A stretch of DNA of 51,238 nt. Origin: Candidatus Pyrohabitans sp. JdFR-17 (GTDB lineage Archaea > Hydrothermarchaeota > Hydrothermarchaeia > Hydrothermarchaeales > BMS3B). The notes under the pieces were generated by a model. The model was not told where the DNA came from, ran no database searches, and saw only the letters and a list, made by a program, of their open reading frames with translations. Below are positions 1 through 9,224 of the stretch, piece after piece; within the stretch, counting starts at the first letter, position 1; the number at the start of each line of letters is the position of its first letter. Position numbers and translations under genes: made by a program. Where the stretch lies: assembly GCA_002011115.2 (NCBI GenBank), contig MTME02000090.1:1-51238 (forward strand), written 5' to 3'.

Positions 1-661
1 CCTCGCCTCCCCTTGCAGCACGTCTCCTCGCTTCGCTGGCGAGGTGTAGGTTACACTCATGCTCAACGCCACGCTTACCATGTCCCGCGAGTTACTTGTT
101 ATGTTTCGCCTCATGTTTCAAGCACGCTACTATTTGGGAGCTTATATGTACGGCGTCAAGGCTGTAAAGTCATTTATACCGGATTAATACCGGATTATTG
201 GCTTCTACTTGCCCTTAATGTTAAGTTACCGATGTCATTCTAACTTAGCTTAATGAAATGACTACTACTTGTATCACTAATTAAAGTTAAGCGAAATGTT
301 TGACAGATAACAATCCATTGCGGAGAAGTATATGAGGATAACCTATTGCCCATTTCTTTGAAAATAGTTGGAGACTTAGTGCTGAAAACCAAGCCTTTTC
401 GATAGCTCAATAATGTAGCTGTTGTCTACTTCCATACTGTTTCGCATTACCGCGTTAATTTTTTCTTCATGTCCTTAACTGTTGATATGCCAGCGAGCAC
501 GTAAAACAACTGTAGCCAGTCTTGACGTCCTCCCGCGCTAAAGCACCAGGACCCCTGCCTTTAGGCTCTGAGAACCGCAGCGGAAACTTGTAGGTTCGTA
601 ACTCTCCGTCAGGTGTGGTGATCCCAGCGGAGAAGAACGGGGTGCGCCACCACCTCGTTAC

Positions 662-1440
662 TCACTCTCCCGCATAGGAGACTTGGCCTATACCTGAGAG
701 TGCGTTGAAGCAAGCGGCGGCACCGCAATGCTCCTCGGCCGAGCAATCCCTGCACTTCAACATTCTGCTTTTCGGCACAACATTTACAGAGTTGCGACGC
801 AGATACCTCAGACTGGAGCCTTTGAAAATATTCTTCTCCTTGAGTTCGCTCACCTTAACCACGTGTATCTCGAGCACTTCTCCACTAGTTGTGTAGCCCT
901 CGAAAAGTAATCGGTAGCACCAATGGTTTTGAGTATCGCGTTAAGCTTGCTGCCGCGTCGTTGCTCGCTTCCTGCTTTGGGTATTTAGTTGACCACGACC
1001 AAAGGTTAAGCCGAGTTTATGGAACCTGAGCATGTCGCCCCTGGCAAGAAGCGGAGAGCGCGTGCTTCAGCCTGCGCTGGTGTCCGCGGTAGAGCATTCA
1101 TAGGTGCCTCGTGGCGTGGTTGCCCAGTTGCTCGGCTCTACCATCTGTGTCATGAGACAGGAGATCCCCTTAGTCCAGTACCACCAGTCGCCGAGCAATT
1201 CCCTGCCGGAATAGCCGAGAGCCTGCCTCTCCTGAGTTCATTTTTTGCGTAGAAAAATGTCCTGGCTTCTCTTGTAAATCATAGAACTGATTTGTGAGGT
1301 CCACCAGCTCATGAATAGTTCGAACAGCTCCCCATTCTTGAGCCTCCTATTAAACATAGGAGTTTGAAGGTACTCGGAGAGGAGCCTGTACAGTCTCTTA
1401 ACGCTGTCGTAAAGCCTCTTGTTCCTCTACTTCAATTCAA
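662..1440 (-). pseudogene. Decayed transposase remnant, possibly IS200/IS605 OrfB (TnpB)-like
   Basis: Minus-strand fragments separated by stops and frameshifts. The C-terminal piece VPKSRMLKCRDCSAEEHCGAAACFNALSGIGQVSYAGE resembles the TnpB zinc-finger/C-terminal pattern KCxxCGxExxRDxxAxxNxL. An upstream fragment reads RNKRLYDSVKRLYRLLSEYLQTPMFNRRLKNGELFELFMSWWTSQISSMIYKRSQDIFL. No intact ORF. Confidence 0.4.
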
Positions 1441-1584
1441 CCCTCTTTTCTGAAAACATTTCAATTTAGGCGAGTTCAACAAGTGCCTCTCGAGAGCACG
1501 CCAGGGCATTCTGGAGAACCAAAATTTAAATGATATATAAAATAGGTGGGGTGCCTCACAGTATATCTCCAGGGAAGTGATTTA

Positions 1585-3039
1585 CTAACCCTCTCCAAAC
1601 CTCTCAAAAATATCCTTAATCGCATAGGGAATCGTAGCCGCTACCTCGCCAGCTGTGAAGGCATATCCCTTCTCCTCGAGGAGCATATCTCCGGTATAGC
1701 CGTTGATAAATGCGGCGCTGCACGCCGCTGGGAAGGCGCTCATCCCCTGAGCAATTAAGCTGGCGATTAAGCCTGCAAGCACGTCTCCGGTACCGCCGAC
1801 GGTCATCCCTGGGTTTCCAGTCTCATTGAGCTTCACTTCTCCTTCACTAGAGGAGATTATGTCCACACTACCTTTGAGGAGAATCACACTTTTAAGCTGC
1901 GTACTCCACTTCCTCACAACCTCAACCCTCTCTTCAAGCTCCTGCGGAAGACGCTCGCCGGTAAGCGCATAAAACTCGCCTGCATGCGGTGTGAGCACTA
2001 GCTCTGAACCTTTGATAGGAAGCTTATCCCATAGAGCCTTCAGCGCGTCCGCGTCCACAACGCAGGGCTTCGAGCAGCGCTTTAAAAGCTCAACCACGCC
2101 GCGGGCGGTTTCCTCTCTAACCCCTAAGCCTGGGCCAATGAGCACACAGTCAACGCCTGCGAGGATTGCTTCAATCTCAGAGAGTGCTTCAGTGGAGAAA
2201 TACTCGCCCCCGTATTTCCTGACTATAAACTCCGGCGAGAAGCCTCGCGTTGCCTCAAAGTTGACCTCTGGCACAGCGAGGTAAACTATATCCACGCCTG
2301 AGTTGAGAGCAGCGAGGGCGCTGAGCAGAGGGGCACCGTGGTATTCCAAACTGCCGCCTATGATGAGCACCCGCCCATAGTCGCCCTTGTGAGTCTCCCT
2401 GCGCCTCTCTGGCAGGTTAACCACAACATCTCCAGCACCAACGTAGCGGGAAGCCTTTGGGGGTATCCCAATGTCAACAACAATCGTGGGGAACCGCTCT
2501 AGGCCAGGCTTAGGCGCATGGAAGGTGACCACGAGATCAGCGGCGACGCAGTTTCCCTCGCCAGCCTCGTTTAATCCAGAGGGCACATCTACAGAAACCT
2601 TAAATGCGCTGCTCCTGTTTATCTCTTCGATAATGCTCCTGTACGGCTCCCGCACCTCGCCTTTAATTCCAGTGCCCAGAAGGGCGTCCACAATTATATC
2701 AGCGTCAAAGCGCTGCTTTCTGAGGCGCTTTACCTTTACTCCAAGCTTCCTGAGCTTCGCAAGATTTCGCTTCGCGGCGCTGCTTCTGGGCTCGCGGGCA
2801 AGCATTACGCTAACCCTTGCGCCCCTCTCGGCGAGGTATCGCGCCGCAACAAAGCCATCGCCGCCATTGTTGCCGGAGCCGCAGAGCACCAACACGCGCT
2901 TACCCACAAGCTCCACCCTCTCTGCCAGCTCCTCCGCCACTGCTCTACCAGCGTTCTCCATCAGCTCCTCCACTGGTACACCAAACCAAGTGCTATTTAT
3001 GTCCAGCGCCTTGAGCTCCTTCGCGGTAAGTACCTTCAT
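1585..3039 (-). CDS. nnr: Bifunctional NAD(P)H-hydrate epimerase / ADP-dependent NAD(P)H-hydrate dehydratase
   Basis: N-terminal YjeF_N motif (LCGSGNNGGDGFVAARYL) and C-terminal carbohydrate-kinase-like domain (NPGMTVGGTGDVLAGLIASL). Confidence 0.93.
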   Translation of the reverse strand: MKVLTAKELKALDINSTWFGVPVEELMENAGRAVAEELAERVELVGKRVLVLCGSGNNGGDGFVAARYLAERGARVSVMLAREPRSSAAKRNLAKLRKLGVKVKRLRKQRFDADIIVDALLGTGIKGEVREPYRSIIEEINRSSAFKVSVDVPSGLNEAGEGNCVAADLVVTFHAPKPGLERFPTIVVDIGIPPKASRYVGAGDVVVNLPERRRETHKGDYGRVLIIGGSLEYHGAPLLSALAALNSGVDIVYLAVPEVNFEATRGFSPEFIVRKYGGEYFSTEALSEIEAILAGVDCVLIGPGLGVREETARGVVELLKRCSKPCVVDADALKALWDKLPIKGSELVLTPHAGEFYALTGERLPQELEERVEVVRKWSTQLKSVILLKGSVDIISSSEGEVKLNETGNPGMTVGGTGDVLAGLIASLIAQGMSAFPAACSAAFINGYTGDMLLEEKGYAFTAGEVAATIPYAIKDIFERFGEG

Positions 3040-3041
3040 TA

Positions 3042-4127
3042 CTAATACCTCATAAGGCGCATTATATCAAGGGTGCGCAGCAGGTCTGTCTTGGAGATAA
3101 TCCCCACAAGCTTGTCCTGCTCCACCACCAGAAGCCTCCCCACTCCAGCGCGCGCCATGCGCATAAAAGCCTCGAAGGCCTCCTCTTCCGGACCTATAGT
3201 GAGAAGCCTCTTAGTCATAACATCTCCTACACGCTTTATACTCCACTCTTCTTTTGGTACTCGCGACAGGTCACTGAAGGTGATTATTCCCACCAGCTTA
3301 CCCTCTGAAACCACTGGGTAGCCCATGTGCCTCTTTTCAAACAGGATTTCTGCGAACTCCTTCAGGGTTATGTCCATGTCCACCGTCACCACCCTGGTGC
3401 TCATCAAATCCTTAACTTTTATGCCCGCAAGCATGAGGTTTATACGCGAGACCTCACCCTCCTGTGTTGCGCCTATGTACACAAAAAATGCGATGAAGAT
3501 CAGCCAAAGGTTGGGGAGGAGCACACCCATAAGAGCCATAAAAATCGCTATGAGCTTCGCTATACCCGTGGCGATCTCAGTTGCTGCTGGAAAACCCAGC
3601 TTGAGGGCTAGGAGGGATCGAAATACGCGTCCACCATCCATGGGCAGCGCCGGGATGAAGAGGTTGAAGATACCGAGAAGGAGGTTCACTTTAAAAAACA
3701 CCACCAGAAAGTCCATTAAGCCTGCGATTCTAAGTTCGAAAAATGGGAATATCTCTCCCCAGCCGCCGAAGGCTGCAATAACCACCAAACTTAAAGCGCT
3801 CACTATGAAGTTGAACCCCGGCCCTGCGATGGCGATGGCAAACTCTTTCTTAGGGTCTTTAGGCATCTCCTCCATCGATGCGATGCCGCCGAAGGGAAGT
3901 AGGGTGATTTTTGAGATTTTAATTCCGTAACGCCTGGCTACGAGGGAATGGCTAAGCTCGTGCATAGTAACAGTGGCGAATAGCATTACTATGTATATAA
4001 ACGGCCCGGGGTTCAGGGTAAGAGCGCTGTACATAAAGAAAAAGAGAAGAAGCAGCAAGAAGGACACATGCAGCTCCAAGGGAATCCCAAAAATGCTCCC
4101 TATGCGATAGTTGTCCCTCATAACCAT
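3042..4127 (-). CDS. Site-2 protease family (M50) intramembrane metalloprotease with C-terminal CBS pair
   Basis: HELSHSLVARRYG (HExxH), IPALPMDGGRVFRSL (NPDG-like motif), multiple TM segments, two CBS repeats at the C-terminus. Confidence 0.9.
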   Translation of the reverse strand: MVMRDNYRIGSIFGIPLELHVSFLLLLLFFFMYSALTLNPGPFIYIVMLFATVTMHELSHSLVARRYGIKISKITLLPFGGIASMEEMPKDPKKEFAIAIAGPGFNFIVSALSLVVIAAFGGWGEIFPFFELRIAGLMDFLVVFFKVNLLLGIFNLFIPALPMDGGRVFRSLLALKLGFPAATEIATGIAKLIAIFMALMGVLLPNLWLIFIAFFVYIGATQEGEVSRINLMLAGIKVKDLMSTRVVTVDMDITLKEFAEILFEKRHMGYPVVSEGKLVGIITFSDLSRVPKEEWSIKRVGDVMTKRLLTIGPEEEAFEAFMRMARAGVGRLLVVEQDKLVGIISKTDLLRTLDIMRLMRY

Positions 4128-4158
4128 GCCCCAAACTTTTTATTTATTAAACATCATT

Positions 4159-4173
4159 AGCTTTATATATGCA
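4159..4173 (+). promoter_or_regulatory. Archaeal TATA-box (box A) upstream of the PRC-barrel gene
   Basis: AGCTTTATATATGCA; identical 15-mer at 13738-13752, also upstream of a plus-strand gene. Confidence 0.55.
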
Positions 4174-4194
4174 TCGCCAAAAAATACTCACGAG

Positions 4195-4470
4195 GTGGTT
4201 TCCTTGGTTTCAAGGTTGAGCGAAATCACAGGTAAGGAGGTTTTCACAGAGGATGGGGCACATGTAGGCAGCGTGGACGATGTGGTAATCGACCCAGAGA
4301 CAGGTAAGGTGACCGGCATACTCATAGGAAATGTGGAGGAGAGCTTTTGGAAGAGGGTGGGAGTTGATAAATCTAAAGGCATAAATGTGCCATACAGAGC
4401 AGTAAAATCTGTGGGGGATATCGTAATTTTGAAAAATATAGTTTATTCTGCAAGGGCGGCAGCGCCTTAA
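4195..4470 (+). CDS. PRC-barrel domain protein
   Basis: ITGKEVFTEDGAHVGSVDDVVIDPETGKVTGILIGN...GINVPYRAVKSVGDIVIL. Start trimmed to GTG 4195 because the 4111 start lies inside the promoter region. Confidence 0.8.
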   Translation: MVSLVSRLSEITGKEVFTEDGAHVGSVDDVVIDPETGKVTGILIGNVEESFWKRVGVDKSKGINVPYRAVKSVGDIVILKNIVYSARAAAP

Positions 4471-4868
4471 AGGCGGCGGTAGAGTTCCTTTAGTATCTTC
4501 CCATGAACAATAAGCCCAAGGAATTTTCCGTCTTCTACAACTGGCAGGCGCTCTATCTTGTTTTCTATCATAAGCCTTAGAATTTCCTTTAGTGGTGCGT
4601 CTCTGCCAACGACGATTAAACGCTTTGTCATGAGGTCGCGTACAGGTAGAGAGCCCACCTGAAAGGTCTTCGCCAGCATTATATCGCGCTGTGTTACTAT
4701 GCCAAGGATTCTCTCTCCCTCGACCACAGGCAGGCTGCCCACACTTGAGCGCGTCATTATGAGGTCTGCCAGCGCTATTTTGTCCTCGGGTGAGACGGTT
4801 ATCACCTTTTCCGCGGGTAGCATTATGTCCTCAGCCTTTAACTGTGCAAGCTCCTTCATCACTACCAC
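4467..4868 (-). CDS. CBS domain-pair protein
   Basis: Two CBS repeats (SSVGSLPVVEGERILGIVTQRDIM; KIERLPVVEDGKFLGLIVHGKIL). Confidence 0.88.
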   Translation of the reverse strand: MVVMKELAQLKAEDIMLPAEKVITVSPEDKIALADLIMTRSSVGSLPVVEGERILGIVTQRDIMLAKTFQVGSLPVRDLMTKRLIVVGRDAPLKEILRLMIENKIERLPVVEDGKFLGLIVHGKILKELYRRL

Positions 4869-5327
4869 CTAAAACATCGCCTTGCCTTCTTTGCTCTTTA
4901 TCACAAGCACAGGTATCTCAGAGCGGTGTACAACCTCGCGGGAAACGCTGCCCAGCATGAACTTGCTTATCCCCCTGCCGTAGGAGGCGAGCACAACCAG
5001 ATTGTAATCCCCCTCTTCTATCTCATTTATAATCTCATCTGCAGCCTTTCCACGCCGCACCTTGGTCTCTGCCTCTATCCCATACTTTTTGAGAATCTTC
5101 ACACCTTCCTCCAGCGACCTCTTCACAGCCTTCGGCGTGCCAAGCTTTCGAAGCCTGTGAATATCCTCCTTGAAAACCTCGAAGTACTCGTTGTATTCCT
5201 CATACTCCTCTTCAAATTTAGGAATAACCCGGAGGATGGTGACCTCTGGGTTGGTATGCTTCAGCAGGTAGCCCGCCTGCTCTATTGCCTCCTCCGCAAA
5301 TCTCGAACCGTCGGTGCACATCAGCAC
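4869..5327 (-). CDS. Universal stress protein (UspA family)
   Basis: KVLMCTDGSRFAEEAIEQA...NLVVLASYGRGISKFMLGSVSREVVHRSEIPVLVIK. GTG start at 5327 preceded by a G-rich SD; the longer ORF runs into the promoter. Confidence 0.88.
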   Translation of the reverse strand: MLMCTDGSRFAEEAIEQAGYLLKHTNPEVTILRVIPKFEEEYEEYNEYFEVFKEDIHRLRKLGTPKAVKRSLEEGVKILKKYGIEAETKVRRGKAADEIINEIEEGDYNLVVLASYGRGISKFMLGSVSREVVHRSEIPVLVIKSKEGKAMF

Positions 5328-5529
5328 TTTTATTTTTCTCCCCCCTTTTATAGTAATGTATGCAGAGAGAGTATTTAAATTTTGGCAGTGAGAGGAGTAG
5401 AAGTAGTGAGGGGATGGGGTTGGAAGTATCACTATCTCAAGAATATTAAATACTTTATCAGAATCTTTCACTTTTCCTGCGCTCTCGCCACAATATTAAG
5501 CTAAAAGAGACCTTGATATTATTAGGATT

Positions 5530-6609
5530 ATGAACTTTAGCCTGCTAAAAACCCTAATAGAAAGAATTGAGGATATTATAAATCAATCAAATATAGAGGT
5601 AATAATTGAAAAACTGTTCAAAAAACTTCAGATTTTATTAGTATTAATCTTAATCATGCCTATTTTAATCTGGGGAACGGGAAGACTCATGATAGAGAGT
5701 ACAGCGTCTTCCCTTAAGACAAACGACCAATTGACCACCGCAATAAACATCAATAGCTGGGTATATTCTGAAATGAGAAGCAACAATGTATATCAAGACA
5801 AAAAACATCTACTTATAACTACTCGTTCTTTTACTGTGTACTGGTTACCTCATCTGCCATATATCTGTATTAGAACAACTTTTTCATTTCCAGAATGGAT
5901 TATACTCAATAAATGCGGGGCATGTGGCGAGAATTCGGCTTTATTCACAGCTTTAAGCAGATCTGCTGGCTTAGAAACTATGAAAGTATGTAACCCGGGC
6001 GAAGACCATTGCTGGGCTGAAGTTAAAATAAACAATACTTGGCATATTTTTGACCCAGTTGTCAATGAAGTTTATGGCACTGATTTCGGGGTTTATGAAC
6101 GTCCTAAATCAGAAGGCGGCTGGGGAAAGAACCTCTCCTACGTATATGGTATTGATGAAATAGGTGTAAGATATGACCTAACTAAAAAATACACTGACAC
6201 AGGAAGACTTATAATTAAAGTTATGAAAGATGGGGAACCTCAGGCTGATAGCACAGTTATTATCTTCAGTAAGTTTTTAGAAAGTAATCCTTTATATGGT
6301 ATACCTTTGGAATCCTTGCGGAATCGCACGAATACTAACGGGACAATGGTCACCGAGCTTGGTGGAAATGATTATTTAGTAGTTGCTGAAAAAAAGAATG
6401 GCTTGTTCAAATGGATAGGCGAGGCTAATATTACTGTTATCGAAAATAACGAAACTAGCGTAATTTTAAATCTTGAAAGGAGAAGTCTTAATTATGATGC
6501 AATTATTATAGCCCTTTACTTGATTGGTGGATTCCTAATAGGATTAGGATTTGGTTATATGATTAATGAATGGAAAAAATATAAGAAAGCTTTGCAAAAT
6601 AAAAATTAA
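5530..6609 (+). CDS. Membrane-anchored transglutaminase-like domain protein
   Basis: N-terminal and C-terminal TM segments; Cys-His-Asp triad context CGACGENSALFTALSRSAGLETMKVCNPGEDHCWAEVKINNTWHIFDP. More AT-rich than its neighbours. Confidence 0.8.
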   Translation: MNFSLLKTLIERIEDIINQSNIEVIIEKLFKKLQILLVLILIMPILIWGTGRLMIESTASSLKTNDQLTTAININSWVYSEMRSNNVYQDKKHLLITTRSFTVYWLPHLPYICIRTTFSFPEWIILNKCGACGENSALFTALSRSAGLETMKVCNPGEDHCWAEVKINNTWHIFDPVVNEVYGTDFGVYERPKSEGGWGKNLSYVYGIDEIGVRYDLTKKYTDTGRLIIKVMKDGEPQADSTVIIFSKFLESNPLYGIPLESLRNRTNTNGTMVTELGGNDYLVVAEKKNGLFKWIGEANITVIENNETSVILNLERRSLNYDAIIIALYLIGGFLIGLGFGYMINEWKKYKKALQNKN

Positions 6610-6681
6610 GTAGAGATTCAAGCACGCAATATCCAAGTGTTACAAAATTGTTTGAAAAAATGGCACAAAACTAGAAAGGAG

Positions 6682-6774
6682 TGGGGGCACTGGGACTCGA
6701 ACCCAGGTCGGCGGGTATCTCCCGCCTTAGGTGTCGTCTGGAGCCCGCTATGATAGCCGCTACACCATGCCCCC
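6682..6774 (-). tRNA. tRNA-Trp (anticodon CCA) with 21-nt intron at 6717-6737
   Basis: Minus strand GGGGGCA...TGCCCCC-A acceptor, T-arm CTGGG-TTCGAGT-CCCAG, anticodon stem GCGGG/CCCGC. Loop CTCCAG^[ACGACACCTAAGGCGGGAGAT]^A with BHB helix CTCC:GGAG and bulges AGA/ATA. Spliced loop is CTCCAGA (7 nt). Confidence 0.9.
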
Positions 6775-6831
6775 ACAGGTGTAGCACTGTTGCTCACGAA
6801 GCCATAACATGGTAAAAGAATTTATACAGGG

Positions 6832-7344
6832 TTATTTCAGCTTTATCTCAAGCACATTCTGGGAGAACATCTTATCAGCTATCTTTTTATATTTCACAGG
6901 TATTACAGCGAAATATCTCTTATCGCCAGCTTTCGCGCGAACTTCAATGGAATTTTCAAGCTTTTTTACAATTATGTCGTCGCTATTCTCAACGCCGGGC
7001 AGGCTAACCTTTATCAATCGTCCATTGCGCTCTACGCTAACTTCTGGCTCAACAACTTCGGGGTCGCGTGGGGTAATCCTTCTTTTATCCTTAAATACTT
7101 CAGAAATGTCATCGAAATCCTTTATAGAAACCTTCGGTTCGCCTTTCTCCTGAGATATCTCCACAATAAACCCCTTCCCGAAGGGGAAGTTGGCAACATC
7201 GCTGAAGATATTTTTAATGCTCTGCTCAAAAACATTCAAAGCATCGTCTAACTGGCGCAGACGGGAGGGCGCGTTTTTGCTTCCGCAGTAGGGGCAGAAC
7301 GCCCAGTCGTCTTCTAACTCCGCGCCGCAACCCTTGCACTTCAT
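6832..7344 (-). CDS. Zinc-ribbon protein with Hsp20/alpha-crystallin-like domain
   Basis: N-terminal MKCKGCGAELEDDWAFCPYCGSKN; C-terminal EVSVERNGRLIKVSLPGVENSDDIIVKKLENSIEVRAKAGDKRYFAVIPVK. Confidence 0.75.
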   Translation of the reverse strand: MKCKGCGAELEDDWAFCPYCGSKNAPSRLRQLDDALNVFEQSIKNIFSDVANFPFGKGFIVEISQEKGEPKVSIKDFDDISEVFKDKRRITPRDPEVVEPEVSVERNGRLIKVSLPGVENSDDIIVKKLENSIEVRAKAGDKRYFAVIPVKYKKIADKMFSQNVLEIKLK

Positions 7345-7447
7345 TACTCTTCAATATTCAACGCTCTTTCTACCGTCTTTTAATTTTTTTATAACTGAAA
7401 GAGAAATATTAATAAGCCATCACGCCAAGATTTAGATAGGTGGGAAA

Positions 7448-7819
7448 ATGGTAAAGGCAAGTGCATACACCATTGAGGAGATTGCAGAGAAGCTCGACGA
7501 GGCATTTGGTATGTTTATCGACGAGGAGGAGGGATACGACGAAGCCATAAAATCTGTAAAGGAAAGACTGGAGAAACTCATGGAAAAATATCCCGATGAT
7601 AAGGAGCTGAAAGAGTACCTCCAAGCATTCCAGGACTACTACGCGGAGAAGGAAGAGGGCAAGCTAGACAGGAAGAGCGAAAAAGAGCGGCTTGTGTGGC
7701 TAAAGTCGGAGATAAACCACATAGTGCACTGGAGAAAGCTGGGGATGAGCGCAGGTAGAGTGCTGCCCTTCAGGGACTTCAGAAGCATGAGGGGCGAGAT
7801 AGGCAGGAGGGGTTATTAA
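7448..7819 (+). CDS. Conserved-looking hypothetical protein, helical and charged
   Basis: Intact 123-aa ORF with strong codon pattern; no family recognised. Confidence 0.6.
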   Translation: MVKASAYTIEEIAEKLDEAFGMFIDEEEGYDEAIKSVKERLEKLMEKYPDDKELKEYLQAFQDYYAEKEEGKLDRKSEKERLVWLKSEINHIVHWRKLGMSAGRVLPFRDFRSMRGEIGRRGY

Positions 7820-8141
7820 AATCACAAAGGTTAAAGATTACATGCGCACAGATTTGCCAGAGGTAAGCCCCGAAGCGAGTTTTGACGAGATAGTTGGCTT
7901 AATTACTGACAGCGACATTGTCGCATGGCGCGCCTCTGGCAACGACACCTCCAATGTAAAAGCGTACCAGATGATGACCCCTTGCGAAGTAATGGGAAGA
8001 AACCCCTGTCTGCAGATTAATGAAGACGACGACATAAAGAATGCGATGAAGGTCATGGCGATAAGCGGCGTGCGACATCTGCTTGTATGGGGTGAGGGAG
8101 GCAAAGCTAAAGGCGTGCTCTGCGCCCATGAACTTATTTAA
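7815..8141 (+). CDS. CBS domain-containing protein
   Basis: KVKDYMRTDLPEVSPEASFDEIVGLITDSDI...DDIKNAMKVMAISGVRHLLVWGEGGKAKGVLCAHELI. CBS homology begins before ATG 7842; an in-frame ATT at 7815 overlaps the previous stop codon. Confidence 0.65.
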   Translation: MKITKVKDYMRTDLPEVSPEASFDEIVGLITDSDIVAWRASGNDTSNVKAYQMMTPCEVMGRNPCLQINEDDDIKNAMKVMAISGVRHLLVWGEGGKAKGVLCAHELI

Positions 8142-9165
8142 ACCATGTATCCAGGCTGCGCTGCGCCCGGGTGACCTTTAAAGCCTTCTCCATCTTTTCC
8201 AGCGCCTTTTCTACGCGCTCCCGGGAGAAGTCCCTCTCCCCACATAAAAAGGCGATTACACCCTCTTTATCAGGTAAGTGCCACTCTAGCTTATAATCGT
8301 CAGTGGTTTTGTGGTTTAGGAAAAGTTCTCTTATCTCAGCCACGTCGAAGTCTACCTCTATCCCCTTAGCCTCTAGGGCGCGCTCAGCGCTACCGTGCTC
8401 TTTAATAAGCGCATACGCCTTCTTGGGGCCTATGCCTCCGACTCCGCCAGGGTTGTAATCTGTGCCTATGAGTATTGCGATGTCTATTAACTGCTCCCGG
8501 CTTACACCAAGGCTGCGAAGCACCTCGTCTAGGATTATAATCTCAGGCTTCACATCAACGTACGCTTTCTTTCTCGGAAGCTTCCGCTTGCCGGAGATGG
8601 TGAGGTTGCGTACAAGGCGGGGAGAACCAAAGAGCAGGGAGTCGTAGTCCTGGCTGCCTGCGGCAAAAACGTCGCCGCGCTTTGCCATGTACGCAGCCTG
8701 AGCCTCGCCCTCAGCGGGAGCCTCAACGTATGGTATGCCGAGCAGCGTGAGCAGGCGTTTGGCGTCGCTGAGCATGGCATCGGTGAGCTTCGCAGACTGC
8801 ACAGCCTTGCTCCACGCCTCCTCGTAGCGCTCCTCCTTCAGCGCGCGCTCCCACTCCCGTTTAGCCTGCTCTCTCAGCTGGTTTCTCTCTTTAATTACCT
8901 TGGATTTCAGCTTGGGCGGCTCGCCGTCAAACACGTACACGGGCAAAACGCCAAACTCAATAAGATTCGCGTTACGGTAGAGTATGCCTGAGAGGTGGCT
9001 TGTGACTCGTCCCTGAGAGTCGCGCAGGGGTTCGCCGGTGGGCTGGCGGATGATTGAGAGGAACTGGTAGAGGGTGTTGAAGGCATCTATGGCTATGCGC
9101 TTGCCCGCGAGCTCATCAAAACTTATCTCCCTCGCCGCCACCAGGTCGCCAAGTTGAACTCCCAT
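8134..9165 (-). CDS. fen: Flap endonuclease 1 (FEN-1/XPG family)
   Basis: MGVQLGDLV..., IDAFNTLYQFL, YVFDGEPP, YVEAPAEGEAQAAYM, GTDYNPGGVGGIGPKKA; C-terminal PIP-box-like QRSLDTWFK. Confidence 0.97.
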   Translation of the reverse strand: MGVQLGDLVAAREISFDELAGKRIAIDAFNTLYQFLSIIRQPTGEPLRDSQGRVTSHLSGILYRNANLIEFGVLPVYVFDGEPPKLKSKVIKERNQLREQAKREWERALKEERYEEAWSKAVQSAKLTDAMLSDAKRLLTLLGIPYVEAPAEGEAQAAYMAKRGDVFAAGSQDYDSLLFGSPRLVRNLTISGKRKLPRKKAYVDVKPEIIILDEVLRSLGVSREQLIDIAILIGTDYNPGGVGGIGPKKAYALIKEHGSAERALEAKGIEVDFDVAEIRELFLNHKTTDDYKLEWHLPDKEGVIAFLCGERDFSRERVEKALEKMEKALKVTRAQRSLDTWFK

Positions 9166-9224
9166 TGTAAAAGTGTAGGTATCGGAGGCTTATAAAGATG
9201 TCGAAAATTTGCTGAGAAGGGAAG

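Noticed and set aside
13-243. Plus-strand 76-aa ORF at window start
   Set aside because: No RBS or family signal; the region looks degenerate and non-coding.
1019-1252. Plus-strand 77-aa ORF
   Set aside because: Opposes the decayed transposase remnant and has no coding signature.
2471-3055. Long plus-strand ORF (194 aa)
   Set aside because: Antisense shadow of nnr; low-complexity Ser/Arg/Thr composition typical of opposite-strand reading.
4111-4194. N-terminal extension of the PRC-barrel ORF
   Set aside because: Covers the TATA box and AT-rich promoter; homology starts at ~4195.
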